The notes: a model not told the origin generated them from the letters alone. Shown: positions 6,057-13,087, counted from the stretch's first letter. The stretch is DNA of 13,886 nucleotides from Bacillota bacterium (GCA_023440105.1 JAEXSY010000153.1:1-13886); one strand, 5' to 3'. Program-made: numbers and translations.

Positions 6057-8517
6057 TAATAAGCCTTTTATAGAGAAAAAGATTGTCTATCCTCAAATAT
6101 ATGTCTATTCTGATGAAAATTACCCAGGCTGGTTAAAGGTTGGCTATACCACTAGAAAGAATCCTGAGGATAGAATAAAAGAGCAGTACCCAATTTTATT
6201 ACCTTGCGGTATTAAGCCCTATAGTATGTTGTGGCATGAAGCTTCTATAAGAGATGATGGATCAATATTTATTGATAAAGATGTTCACAAGTATCTAAAA
6301 AACAACGGGATTGAGTGCTCAAGTGGTGAATGGTTTAAATGTAGTCTAGATGCTGTAAAAGCTGCTATAATCGCGGTTAAAAAGAGGATTCGTAATACAG
6401 AAAATAGAACTGAAACCTTTGAATTAAGATATGAGCAGGAAGCGGCTATAAAAAAGACTATAGAATATTATATTGCTAGTGATAGTGAGATAAATAATAG
6501 GAAGCCTCATTTTTTATGGAATTGTAAGATGAGGTTTGGCAAAACTTTTACTACTTATCAATTAGCTAAAAGAATGGGATTTAAGAGAGTTCTAATTCTT
6601 ACTTTTAAACCAGCAGTAATGAATTCTTGGAAAGAAGATTTAAATAGCCATATTGATTTTGAAGGATGGCAATTTATAGACTCTACGGATGTTATTTATG
6701 AAGAGATAGATAAGGAAAAGCCTATTGTTACCTTTGGATCCTTTCAAGATTATTTAGGAAAGGCAGAGGATGGGAGCATAAAACAAAAGAATAAATGGGT
6801 TTATGATATTGAATGGGATCTCATGGTGTTTGATGAATATCATTTTGGAGCATGGAGGGAAGCTGCTAAGGAATTATATTCTGAGGATGGATTTGAGGAA
6901 AACCTAGAGGAGTTAGATAAGAATAATATAATTATTTCAGCAAAACGTTTTCTATATCTTTCAGGAACACCATTTAGAGCAATTTCTAACGGAGAATTTA
7001 TAGAAGAACAGATATATAGCTGGACATATAATGATGAGCAGCAGGCAAAAGCTAATTGGAAGGGAAAAAATAACCCTTATAAAAAGCTTCCTGAAGTCAT
7101 CCTTCTTACCTATAAGCTACCGGAGGAAATTAGAAATATTGCTTCCAAGGGAGAGTATGATGAGTTTGATTTAAATACCTTTTTCTCAGCGGAAGATATT
7201 GACTGTGAATATACTTTTAAATATAAAAATGAGGTTCAAAAGTGGTTGGATCTTATAAGAGGTTCACTTCAAGAGACATCTTTAGATAGCTTGAAGTTAG
7301 GGGCAGAAAAACCTCCATTTCCTTTTTCAGATGTGAGATTAATGAGTAACCTATCTCATACATTATGGTTTTTACCCTCTGTTTCCTCTTGTTATGCAAT
7401 GAAAAATTTATTGAGTGAGTCCCAGAATAGTTTTTATAAGAAGTATAAGGTAATCGTTGCTGCAGGAACAGCAGCAGGCATTGGAGCTAAGGCATTGCAG
7501 CCAGTAGAGCAGGCTATTGGAAGTGGTTTAAATACCAACACTATAACTTTAACCTGTGGAAAGCTTACAACAGGTGTTACAGTAAAGCCATGGACAGCTA
7601 TTTTTATGCTTCGCAACCTGAAGAGCCCAGAAACTTATTTTCAATCAGCTTTTAGAGTCCAGTCGCCATGGAATGTACAAGGAGAAGAAGATGAAATAAT
7701 AATTAAAGAGCAATGCTATATCTTTGACTTTGCTCCAAAGAGAGCCTTGGCTCAAATTGCATCCTACTGCGATAATATAAATACTGAACGTGGTAATATT
7801 GTGGACAAAGTACAGGAATTTATTAAGTTCCTTCCGGTATTAGCATATGATGGTTTTGCAATGGAACAGGTAGATGCTGCTGGGCTATTAGATATAGCTA
7901 TGGGGAGGACTACAGCCACTCTTTTAGCAAAAGGATGGAATAATGCCTTATTGGTTAATGTTGATAATATAACATTTAAAAGAGTACTCGAGGATGATAA
8001 AGCTCTAAATACAATTATGTCCATTGAAGGTTTTAGAAATGCTAAACGTGATATAAGTATAATAATCAATAATGAGAAAGAAATTAAAGACCTAGAAGAT
8101 ACAAGTAAGCATAGAGATCTATCTCCTGGAGAGAGAAAAAAGAAAAGTGATAAAGAAAAAGAAAATAAAGATAAGAGAGCAATGATAAGAGATAATCTTA
8201 AAATTCTTGCCAGTAGAATTCCTTTATTTATGTATCTTACTGATAAGAGGGAAGAAAATTTACAAGATGTTATAACACAAATAGAACCCCAATTATTTAA
8301 TAAAGTAACAGGACTTACTATGGAAGATTTTAACATTTTGGTGGATATAGGCCTCTTTAATAGAAAGCTTATGAATTATGCAGTATATAATTTTCGTAAA
8401 TACGAGGATAGTAGTATGAGTTATGCAGGAATTAATAAACATTTAGGAGAAGCTGTCGGAGGCTTTGATATGGTACTTTCTGAGGAAGAATATCTTCAGA
8501 CTGATTTCAAAATATGA
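6049..8517 (+). CDS. GIY-YIG nuclease fused to SF2 helicase (restriction subunit)
   Basis: This 822-aa protein is the probable cutting and translocating subunit of the operon. Residues about 12-110 form a GIY-YIG domain of the T5orf172/MUG113 type: IYVY (17-20), GWLKVGYTT (27-35), R42, H80 in DVHKYL and E94 in SGEWF, the last matching the metal-binding Glu. Residues about 122-570 form an SF2 helicase: RYEQEAA (127-133, Q-motif), Walker A CKMRFGKT (159-166), DEYH (262-265), SGTP (305-308), a motif V-like LTTGVTVKPW (506-515) and FQSAFRVQSPW (531-541, motif VI). Walker A has RF where most helicases have a second glycine. Residues 660-720 are very Lys/Glu-rich and probably helical; the C-terminus is unassigned. 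It closes the operon directly after the methyltransferase and before a hairpin. Type III Res-like cutting after ATP use is inference from the architecture. Confidence 0.85.
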   Translation: MNSNKPFIEKKIVYPQIYVYSDENYPGWLKVGYTTRKNPEDRIKEQYPILLPCGIKPYSMLWHEASIRDDGSIFIDKDVHKYLKNNGIECSSGEWFKCSLDAVKAAIIAVKKRIRNTENRTETFELRYEQEAAIKKTIEYYIASDSEINNRKPHFLWNCKMRFGKTFTTYQLAKRMGFKRVLILTFKPAVMNSWKEDLNSHIDFEGWQFIDSTDVIYEEIDKEKPIVTFGSFQDYLGKAEDGSIKQKNKWVYDIEWDLMVFDEYHFGAWREAAKELYSEDGFEENLEELDKNNIIISAKRFLYLSGTPFRAISNGEFIEEQIYSWTYNDEQQAKANWKGKNNPYKKLPEVILLTYKLPEEIRNIASKGEYDEFDLNTFFSAEDIDCEYTFKYKNEVQKWLDLIRGSLQETSLDSLKLGAEKPPFPFSDVRLMSNLSHTLWFLPSVSSCYAMKNLLSESQNSFYKKYKVIVAAGTAAGIGAKALQPVEQAIGSGLNTNTITLTCGKLTTGVTVKPWTAIFMLRNLKSPETYFQSAFRVQSPWNVQGEEDEIIIKEQCYIFDFAPKRALAQIASYCDNINTERGNIVDKVQEFIKFLPVLAYDGFAMEQVDAAGLLDIAMGRTTATLLAKGWNNALLVNVDNITFKRVLEDDKALNTIMSIEGFRNAKRDISIIINNEKEIKDLEDTSKHRDLSPGERKKKSDKEKENKDKRAMIRDNLKILASRIPLFMYLTDKREENLQDVITQIEPQLFNKVTGLTMEDFNILVDIGLFNRKLMNYAVYNFRKYEDSSMSYAGINKHLGEAVGGFDMVLSEEEYLQTDFKI

Positions 8518-8579
8518 TATAAATTAAACTGTATTTATTCAAGCAATTATCCTCTATGTTTCACTATTTAATGTATTTA

Positions 8580-8625
8580 AGGAGCAGCTACGGCTTTTAT
8601 ATTAAGTCTTAGCTGCTCCTATTAT
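8580..8625 (+). terminator. Terminator-like palindrome after the RM operon
   Basis: AGGAGCAGCTA (8580-8590) pairs perfectly with 8610-8620. The stem continues inward to 8596/8604 with one mismatch and one G-U pair, giving about 17 pairs around a 7-nt loop. ATTAT follows instead of a pure T tract. It lies 62 nt after the helicase stop and probably ends the operon transcript. Its arms and tail are nearly repeated at 11467-11512. Confidence 0.65.
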
Positions 8626-8675
8626 TATCAATTATTAAGCTTCCTGTTTTTATCAATTATTAAGCTTCCTGTTTC
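8626..8675. repeat. Two 25-bp direct tandem repeats
   Basis: Bases 8626-8650 and 8651-8675 are head-to-tail copies identical at 24 of 25 positions, differing only at the last base (T versus C). The unit contains AAGCTTCC. It sits directly after the palindrome in the 219-nt gap between the RM operon and the ridA-like gene and looks like a recent local duplication. The rest of this gap (8676-8736) is AT-rich and I see no gene in it. Confidence 0.9.
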
Positions 8676-8736
8676 CATACTAGGGAATGGGGGAGCATAT
8701 ATTAATAATACTTGGAAATGAAAAATCATTTAAGAT

Positions 8737-9129
8737 TTAATTAGTATGTGCCACAGCCCTTATCTCAATCAACTGATGAGGAAAAGCTAGTCCTGACACA
8801 CCGATCAAGGTACCAGCAGGACGATGATCTCCTACATATTCCTTGAACATAACTACACACTGCTCAAAGTGCTCCTTAGGATTTGTGAGAAATATCTCCA
8901 TTTCAGCGATGTTTGATCTAGTAACTCCAAAGCCATCTAGAACTCTATCCAGATTCTCTAAGGTTTGGCGAGTCTGTGTCTCGAAGTCTCCTTCTCCAAT
9001 GAAGTTTCCATCTATATCATGAGAAAACTGACCGGAGATATAGATGGTATTATCCACCTTGTATCCCTGTGAAAGACCATAAGTCTCCTCCCATGAAACG
9101 CCATGAAAATAGGTTTTAATATTAGCCAT
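8737..9129 (-). CDS. RidA/YjgF/YER057c/UK114-family protein lacking the deaminase Arg
   Basis: A 130-aa protein of the Rid superfamily, soluble homotrimers that typically hydrolyse reactive enamine/imine intermediates. Family landmarks are YGLSQGYKVDNTIYISGQ (17-34), QTLENLDRVLDGFG (55-68) and the C-terminal HRPAGTLIGVSGLAFP...IEIRAVA (102-127). The Arg that canonical RidA uses to hold the substrate carboxylate (Arg105 in E. coli RidA, in a PARS context) is replaced here by Gly106 in RPAGT. This fits the non-canonical Rid subgroups whose substrates are mostly unknown. The ATG at 9129 has AAGGAG (9138-9143) 8 nt upstream, and length is normal for the family. It is transcribed divergently from an HxlR regulator that probably controls it. 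I assign the superfamily confidently, but not imine deaminase activity. Confidence 0.88.
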   Translation of the reverse strand: MANIKTYFHGVSWEETYGLSQGYKVDNTIYISGQFSHDIDGNFIGEGDFETQTRQTLENLDRVLDGFGVTRSNIAEMEIFLTNPKEHFEQCVVMFKEYVGDHRPAGTLIGVSGLAFPHQLIEIRAVAHTN

Positions 9130-9141
9130 ATTTTTCTCTCC

Positions 9142-9169
9142 TTTACTTTTAATGTAAAGTTAGTATAAA
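9142..9169 (+). promoter_or_regulatory. Overlapping divergent promoter elements (ridA-like / hxlR-like)
   Basis: On the plus strand, TTTACT (9142-9147), a 16-nt spacer and TATAAA (9164-9169) form a plausible sigma-A promoter for the HxlR gene. On the minus strand, TATACT (9162-9167) is a good -10 for the ridA-like gene, so the two -10 elements overlap. An imperfect dyad TTAGT-N4-ACTAA (9160-9173) surrounds them. No strong minus-strand -35 is visible. Confidence 0.45.
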
Positions 9170-9187
9170 CTAATAAAAAGGAAAAAA

Positions 9188-9216
9188 GTAGTACGCACTT
9201 TTTTGTTAGGTACTAC
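9188..9216. promoter_or_regulatory. Inverted-repeat operator candidate for the HxlR regulator
   Basis: GTAGTAC (9188-9194) and GTACTAC (9210-9216) form a perfect 7-bp inverted repeat with a 15-nt T-rich spacer, so equivalent bases are 22 bp apart, about two helical turns. That fits a winged-helix dimer. It lies just downstream of the predicted hxlR -10 and next to the -35 region of the divergent ridA-like gene, so one bound dimer could control both. Assignment to the adjacent HxlR protein is inference. Confidence 0.55.
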
Positions 9217-9235
9217 CTGAAAGGATAGTGTAGAT

Positions 9236-9583
9236 ATGGGCATGGCTGAGTATCAAGGTAAGGTTAAGAATATTCAGGATACACCTTTTGGCTATACAAT
9301 ATCAGTCATAGGTGGCAAATGGAAGATGGTTATAATTTATCTTTTGGCAGAGAATCAGCCAGTACGCTTTAATGAGCTTAAAAGACAGATAGGAACTATT
9401 ACCTTTAAAATGTTAAGCTCACAGCTGAAGGAATTAGAAGCTGATGGTCTTGTAATGCGAAAGGAATATCCTCAAGTTCCACCAAAGGTTGAGTATTATC
9501 TTACAGAAAAAGCAAAAACTTTATTGCCAGTTTTGGAGGAGCTTTGTGAATGGGGAGCAAAGAATCATAATTTTTGTGATTAA
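9236..9583 (+). CDS. HxlR-family winged-helix transcriptional regulator
   Basis: A 115-aa MarR/HxlR-type DNA-binding protein. The family signature ISVIGGKWKMVIIYLL (22-37) is followed by the helix-turn-helix region RFNELKRQIGTITFKMLSSQLKEL (44-67, with the recognition helix around ITFKMLSSQLKEL) and the wing LVMRKEYPQVPPKVEYYLT (72-90). Most HxlR proteins carry a Cys just before this signature (CP...), the redox sensor in Bacillus HypR-like members. Here the position reads TPFGY (16-20), and the only cysteines are C104 and C114 near the C-terminus. The ATG at 9236 has AAAGGA (9220-9225) 10 nt upstream; ATG 9242 is an alternative. It probably represses itself and the divergent ridA-like gene through the repeat at 9188-9216. 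The inducer is unknown. Confidence 0.92.
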   Translation: MGMAEYQGKVKNIQDTPFGYTISVIGGKWKMVIIYLLAENQPVRFNELKRQIGTITFKMLSSQLKELEADGLVMRKEYPQVPPKVEYYLTEKAKTLLPVLEELCEWGAKNHNFCD

Positions 9584-9655
9584 AGAATAGCTATATGTTA
9601 AGACTCAATAATATACAGTGGGGAAATAAGCTTATAGACTAATAGGGGGGACACC

Positions 9656-11452
9656 ATGGAAAATAAAGACTTATTTGAGCTGGAAAATGATATAAGCTTT
9701 CAGAAGCTGAATCAGCAGGTTAATGCTTTTAATGTTTTGAAGGTACTGAGGCTGGAGGGGCATGAAATTCGTCATTCAAATATCCTTGCTTGGCTTTTAA
9801 ATCCAAAGGAAAATCATAGCCTTCAGGATTATTTTTTTCGTAAAATCCTAGAGACTCTTATACTTATAGAGGAAAATAGTAATAATCTTAAATGTGGGCT
9901 GGTAGAGGCTATTCTCAACAATTCATTGATGGGAAGTCAGGTATACAGGGAAGTGAAAACTCACAATAATCGATTCATAGACTTAGTAATTATTAATCAG
10001 CAGCTAAAGCTGGTTGTTTTCATAGAAAATAAAATATACTCTACTGAGTCACAGAATCAATTAGATGATTATCTTGCCTTTGTAGAGGAAAAATTTCAAG
10101 GCTTTAAAATAATACCCATATACTTAACTCTTCAGGGGGAAGAGCCCTCTAATAAAGAGTACTTTATTCTTACCCATGAGAAGATAGAAGGAATACTTAA
10201 TACTATCCTTATGCTTCAGAAGAATCAATTAAGTGCTGATGTTTATTGCTTTATAAAGGATTATCAACAGGTTCTGAAGGATTTGTTTTATCCCAATAAA
10301 GAGCAGATACTACAAGCAATAACCTTATATAGAAGCTATAGCAGTGTAATCAGCAGTCTCTTTGAAGAGATACCTTCAATTAGTAAGCTCTTGAGCTTTA
10401 ATTCTGGTTATAAAACTGAATTTGTAATGAAATACAGACATACTATTGACTATATATTTAAGCATGGTAAGAATATTATATCCTACAGCTTTGAGGACTT
10501 TATTCAGAGTCAATTTAATGGTCAGGTTCTTCATAATGTTCATCCTACGGTACCTTCCTTGCTGCCTCCAGAATGGGAGCCTATTGTAAAAATGAGGCTT
10601 AGAGAGGAAAGCTATTGGCTGGGGACAGGTTTGGTTGTTTGGTTTGAGCAGGGGCATGATAGCAGATTGCGCCTTATTGTAGAGGTTGGTCCTATAGAGT
10701 ACGAATCAAGACTAGCTCTTCTAGAAAAGCTGCAGGAGTCGGGCTTATCTATAAAAGAAAAGTCAAAGCAGGAAGGGGCTCGCTACACCAGAATTTTCAC
10801 AAAAGCTATTGATATAAATAACTGGAATGACAAGAGTGACCTTACTCAGGGAATGCTTGACTTATATAATAGCTCGGAATTTACTTCCCTTAAAAATAGG
10901 GTTGCTGCTATTTTAAATAATAATACTCCAATAAATGAAGAGATAACAAAGGTTATAGGGGACAGAGGTTCTCATAGACCAGAAGAGGTTCCAAAGGCTT
11001 TTGAAAGCTTTATGAGAGACTTGAAGCTTACAGAAAGTCACTACCGAATTTCCTCTAAACATCTATCCTTTGTGCTTCCACTCTTTGATAGCTTCAAGGA
11101 GAAGCTAGGTGAGACAAGAGAAAAGTGGTGGTGGCATAATGGACCATTTTTAATCTGGTATGGCTATGATGAAGCTTCACTGTATTTTACTCTGGAAGTG
11201 GGGCCAATTGAAGGAGATATGCGTGTTCTCCTGATGGAAGCCATAAAGGAAAAGGGCATTAGATTTAACAAAAAGGGCTTTAACCCAGAAGCAAAATATA
11301 CTCATATTTACTCTAAGAAAGTATCAATTAATGGATTGGATGAAGCTGAGCTGTTGAAGACCTTCCGTGGCTTGTACGATGATACAGAGTTTCAGAGTAT
11401 CATAGAAAAGCTTCAAAGCATCTATGATGAAACAATAAGCAAGATAGAATAA
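9656..11452 (+). CDS. PD-(D/E)XK nuclease-family protein (PDDEXK_4-like) with duplicated C-terminal module
   Basis: A 598-aa protein with an N-terminal nuclease fold like PF14281. HEIRHSNILAWLLNP (36-50) is followed by YREV (97-100), RFIDLVI (106-112) and VVFIENKI (120-127). D109 and E124-x-K126 form the expected active site, with the SQNQLDDY helix (132-139) after it; all catalytic residues are present. The C-terminal half holds two related copies of a ~100-residue module, about 312-418 and 483-588. Both contain EVGPIE (343-348; 514-519), then a Leu-rich helix, AxYTxI (375-380; 546-551), K...IN and a closing LY...EF. A strong AGGGGGG site (9644-9650) lies 5 nt before the ATG. It lies 72 nt downstream of the HxlR gene and may be expressed separately. 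DNA cleavage in a defence role is likely from the fold and neighbours, but its target is unknown. Confidence 0.8.
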   Translation: MENKDLFELENDISFQKLNQQVNAFNVLKVLRLEGHEIRHSNILAWLLNPKENHSLQDYFFRKILETLILIEENSNNLKCGLVEAILNNSLMGSQVYREVKTHNNRFIDLVIINQQLKLVVFIENKIYSTESQNQLDDYLAFVEEKFQGFKIIPIYLTLQGEEPSNKEYFILTHEKIEGILNTILMLQKNQLSADVYCFIKDYQQVLKDLFYPNKEQILQAITLYRSYSSVISSLFEEIPSISKLLSFNSGYKTEFVMKYRHTIDYIFKHGKNIISYSFEDFIQSQFNGQVLHNVHPTVPSLLPPEWEPIVKMRLREESYWLGTGLVVWFEQGHDSRLRLIVEVGPIEYESRLALLEKLQESGLSIKEKSKQEGARYTRIFTKAIDINNWNDKSDLTQGMLDLYNSSEFTSLKNRVAAILNNNTPINEEITKVIGDRGSHRPEEVPKAFESFMRDLKLTESHYRISSKHLSFVLPLFDSFKEKLGETREKWWWHNGPFLIWYGYDEASLYFTLEVGPIEGDMRVLLMEAIKEKGIRFNKKGFNPEAKYTHIYSKKVSINGLDEAELLKTFRGLYDDTEFQSIIEKLQSIYDETISKIE

Positions 11453-11466
11453 GCTCATGAATATTT

Positions 11467-11512
11467 TAGGAGCAGCTAAAGCTTTTATATACGCTTTAGC
11501 TGCTCCTATTAT
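11467..11512 (+). terminator. Terminator-like palindrome after the PD-(D/E)XK gene
   Basis: A perfect 16-bp stem (11467-11482 with 11493-11508) has a 10-nt loop TTTTATATAC and a TTATTATATT tail. It begins 14 nt after the stop at 11452 and lies before the convergent DUF4317 gene. Arms and tail share TAGCTGCTCCTATTATTAT with the palindrome at 8580-8628. It probably ends the 9656 gene; the A/T-mixed tail is less than ideal for an intrinsic terminator. Confidence 0.7.
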
Positions 11513-11549
11513 TATATTAATCCACTTCCTTGCAAATGAAAGAAGAATC

Positions 11550-12881
11550 TTAAATCAAATCCTCTCTACCATTTACCTTAGCCTGCTCATCCTCTTCTAT
11601 GGGTATGATTATGCATTTATGTCCATCAATTATCTCAGTCTTTATTTGAGGAATTTTTTCTGGCTTTACCTGAAGGACAACGTCATATTGAGCTGTGTCT
11701 TCATCTTCCATGTCATTAGCATCTTCTATCTCTACATTATCTTGATCAAGCTCTTCCAGAACTTCTTCTTCAGTCCCTTGCTCTGCTTCATCTACAGCAG
11801 CCTCCTGCTTCACCTGTTCTAGCTTATACTGCAGGATTTCCACCTGTTTTTCTAGATACTTTTCCTTCTTTCTCTGGTCGCTTAGCTTTAGAGCTCTGGC
11901 ATCAATTAAGTTTTCTGCCATGGGAAGGTCCCCCTCAAAGAGCTCTCCATAGGACCTTTCAATCTTGCTTGTAACCTCTTCAGGGACACCACTTTCTAGC
12001 AGCAGATTCTGTATTTCCTTCTCCGATAGTGTTATGGGCTCGGCGGATTCCACATCCTCATAGGTAGAATTATGCTCCTCTACCATGGTGTTGAGATTAT
12101 CCTGTATTTCTATGAAGATTTTTTCAGCCTTTTCTTCATCTGCAAAGGACTCCTTAACTATTTCCTGGAAGGCTTGCTTCTGTATAGCAGCAGTCTGTCT
12201 GGAATAGCAGCCGAGTGTATCCTCCATCAGTTCTGGATGGGGATCCTTAGGGTTTTTAGTGTAATACATAACAGCATTTACATCACTGCTTCTACTTATA
12301 AAGGCAGGATATATAAAGCCGTTAGCAGGAGCCTCAACTACCCAATCTCTTATTCTTGCCTTTATCTTATTATCCTCATCAAAGTAGCTGAGACCAGGAG
12401 CTGAAAGAGAAACAGGACAGATTGCGCAGAGAATATACTCATATACCTCTTCCGATTCATCCAGCTTTAAATCATCCTTAGTCTTAGTAATAACATCATA
12501 GGAATCATGGTATAGAAGTATTAAAAAGTTACCTGTATAGCTGTAATTATCTATTATTGATTGATAAAACTCTTCTAAAAGGTCATCATTCTTTAGCTGA
12601 CTGCTCTTAAGCTCCAAGAGGAAATATTGCTTTTCATTCTTTAAATCCTCTCCTAAAGGAAAATTAAGCTCCAAAATATTATTTCCTAAGGTTCCAGACA
12701 TCACTTTCTTTGCAATCTCTAAGTATTTGAAATATTCCTCCTCCTCCAGGTTTAGAAAGGTTTCTCTAAAGGTAGAAATAATATGCTTTTCTCCGCTGAC
12801 ATAGCAGCCGCAGAGCTTAGTGAAGGTGCAGTAATCCTTTTTTAAGCGTCTTTTCAACTCAAGTATATCTTTTTTTCTCAT
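11550..12881 (-). CDS. DUF4317 family protein
   Basis: A 443-aa protein of a Clostridia-typical family of unknown function. The N-terminus is characteristic: MRKKDILELKRRLKKD (1-16), then CTFTKLCGCYVSGEK (18-32) with C18, C24 and C26, and a SGTLGNNILELNFP stretch (62-75). A central α/β part follows (82-245), including ILCAICPVSL (150-159). Residues 335-365 are probably a coiled coil. Residues 362-400 are an acidic Glu/Asp-rich linker, and a short β-rich tail (401-430) ends the chain. There is no signal peptide or membrane segment, so it is cytosolic. The ATG at 12881 has GAGGAG (12889-12894) 7 nt upstream. A longer in-frame reading from TTG 12896 would overlap that site and is rejected. It stands alone, convergent with the 9656 gene. 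I do not infer a function. Confidence 0.85.
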   Translation of the reverse strand: MRKKDILELKRRLKKDYCTFTKLCGCYVSGEKHIISTFRETFLNLEEEEYFKYLEIAKKVMSGTLGNNILELNFPLGEDLKNEKQYFLLELKSSQLKNDDLLEEFYQSIIDNYSYTGNFLILLYHDSYDVITKTKDDLKLDESEEVYEYILCAICPVSLSAPGLSYFDEDNKIKARIRDWVVEAPANGFIYPAFISRSSDVNAVMYYTKNPKDPHPELMEDTLGCYSRQTAAIQKQAFQEIVKESFADEEKAEKIFIEIQDNLNTMVEEHNSTYEDVESAEPITLSEKEIQNLLLESGVPEEVTSKIERSYGELFEGDLPMAENLIDARALKLSDQRKKEKYLEKQVEILQYKLEQVKQEAAVDEAEQGTEEEVLEELDQDNVEIEDANDMEDEDTAQYDVVLQVKPEKIPQIKTEIIDGHKCIIIPIEEDEQAKVNGREDLI

Positions 12882-12888
12882 ATATAAA

Positions 12889-12894
12889 CTCCTC
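12889..12894 (-). promoter_or_regulatory. Ribosome binding site deciding the DUF4317 start
   Basis: GAGGAG on the minus strand lies 7 nt before ATG 12881. The 206-nt gap behind it (12882-13087) is non-coding and AT-rich. It contains a good minus-strand -10 (TATACT in TATTATACTTAAT, near 12940) but no clear -35. Confidence 0.75.
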
Positions 12895-13045
12895 AATTTA
12901 GTCTTTTATATTTATAACAATTAGGTATATTCCACTATTAAGTATAATACCATTTTACAATTAATATAAGGATAAAAGTTCAAAAACATTTCTATTGGTT
13001 AATCAGTAGCTTTTGAGTCTTTTAGATGAGAAGAATTAACCCACG

Positions 13046-13076
13046 AGAGGCTGTCCATGTAATTTTGGAAGCCTCT
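13046..13076 (-). terminator. Hairpin downstream of the deacetylase gene
   Basis: AGAGGCT (13046-13052) pairs with 13070-13076. After one bulged base (G13053) TCCA (13054-13057) pairs with TGGA (13066-13069), giving about 11 pairs. It starts 11 nt beyond the deacetylase stop in the minus direction, the right place for a terminator. However, the T-rich tail is on the plus-strand side (TTTGTTAT) and not on the minus strand, so intrinsic termination of the deacetylase is uncertain. Confidence 0.4.
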
Positions 13077-13087
13077 TTGTTATATGC

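Noticed and set aside
7764..8336. Minus-strand frame of 190 codons inside the helicase gene
   Set aside because: Leu/Ser-rich product without recognisable motifs, fully antisense to a well-supported Lys-rich coding region; a shadow.
8626..8675. CRISPR array
   Set aside because: Only two units with no spacer between them; a tandem duplication, not an array.
8723..8738. AAATC/GATTT mini-hairpin at the ridA-like stop as its terminator
   Set aside because: Only 5 A-T-rich pairs, overlapping the stop codon, with a very short T tract; too weak to call.
11457..11822. Plus-strand reading frame of 121 codons encoding a hydrophobic protein, starting just after the PD-(D/E)XK gene
   Set aside because: It begins inside a terminator palindrome, has no ribosome site and runs antisense through the acidic DUF4317 coding sequence, whose complement naturally gives hydrophobic codons.
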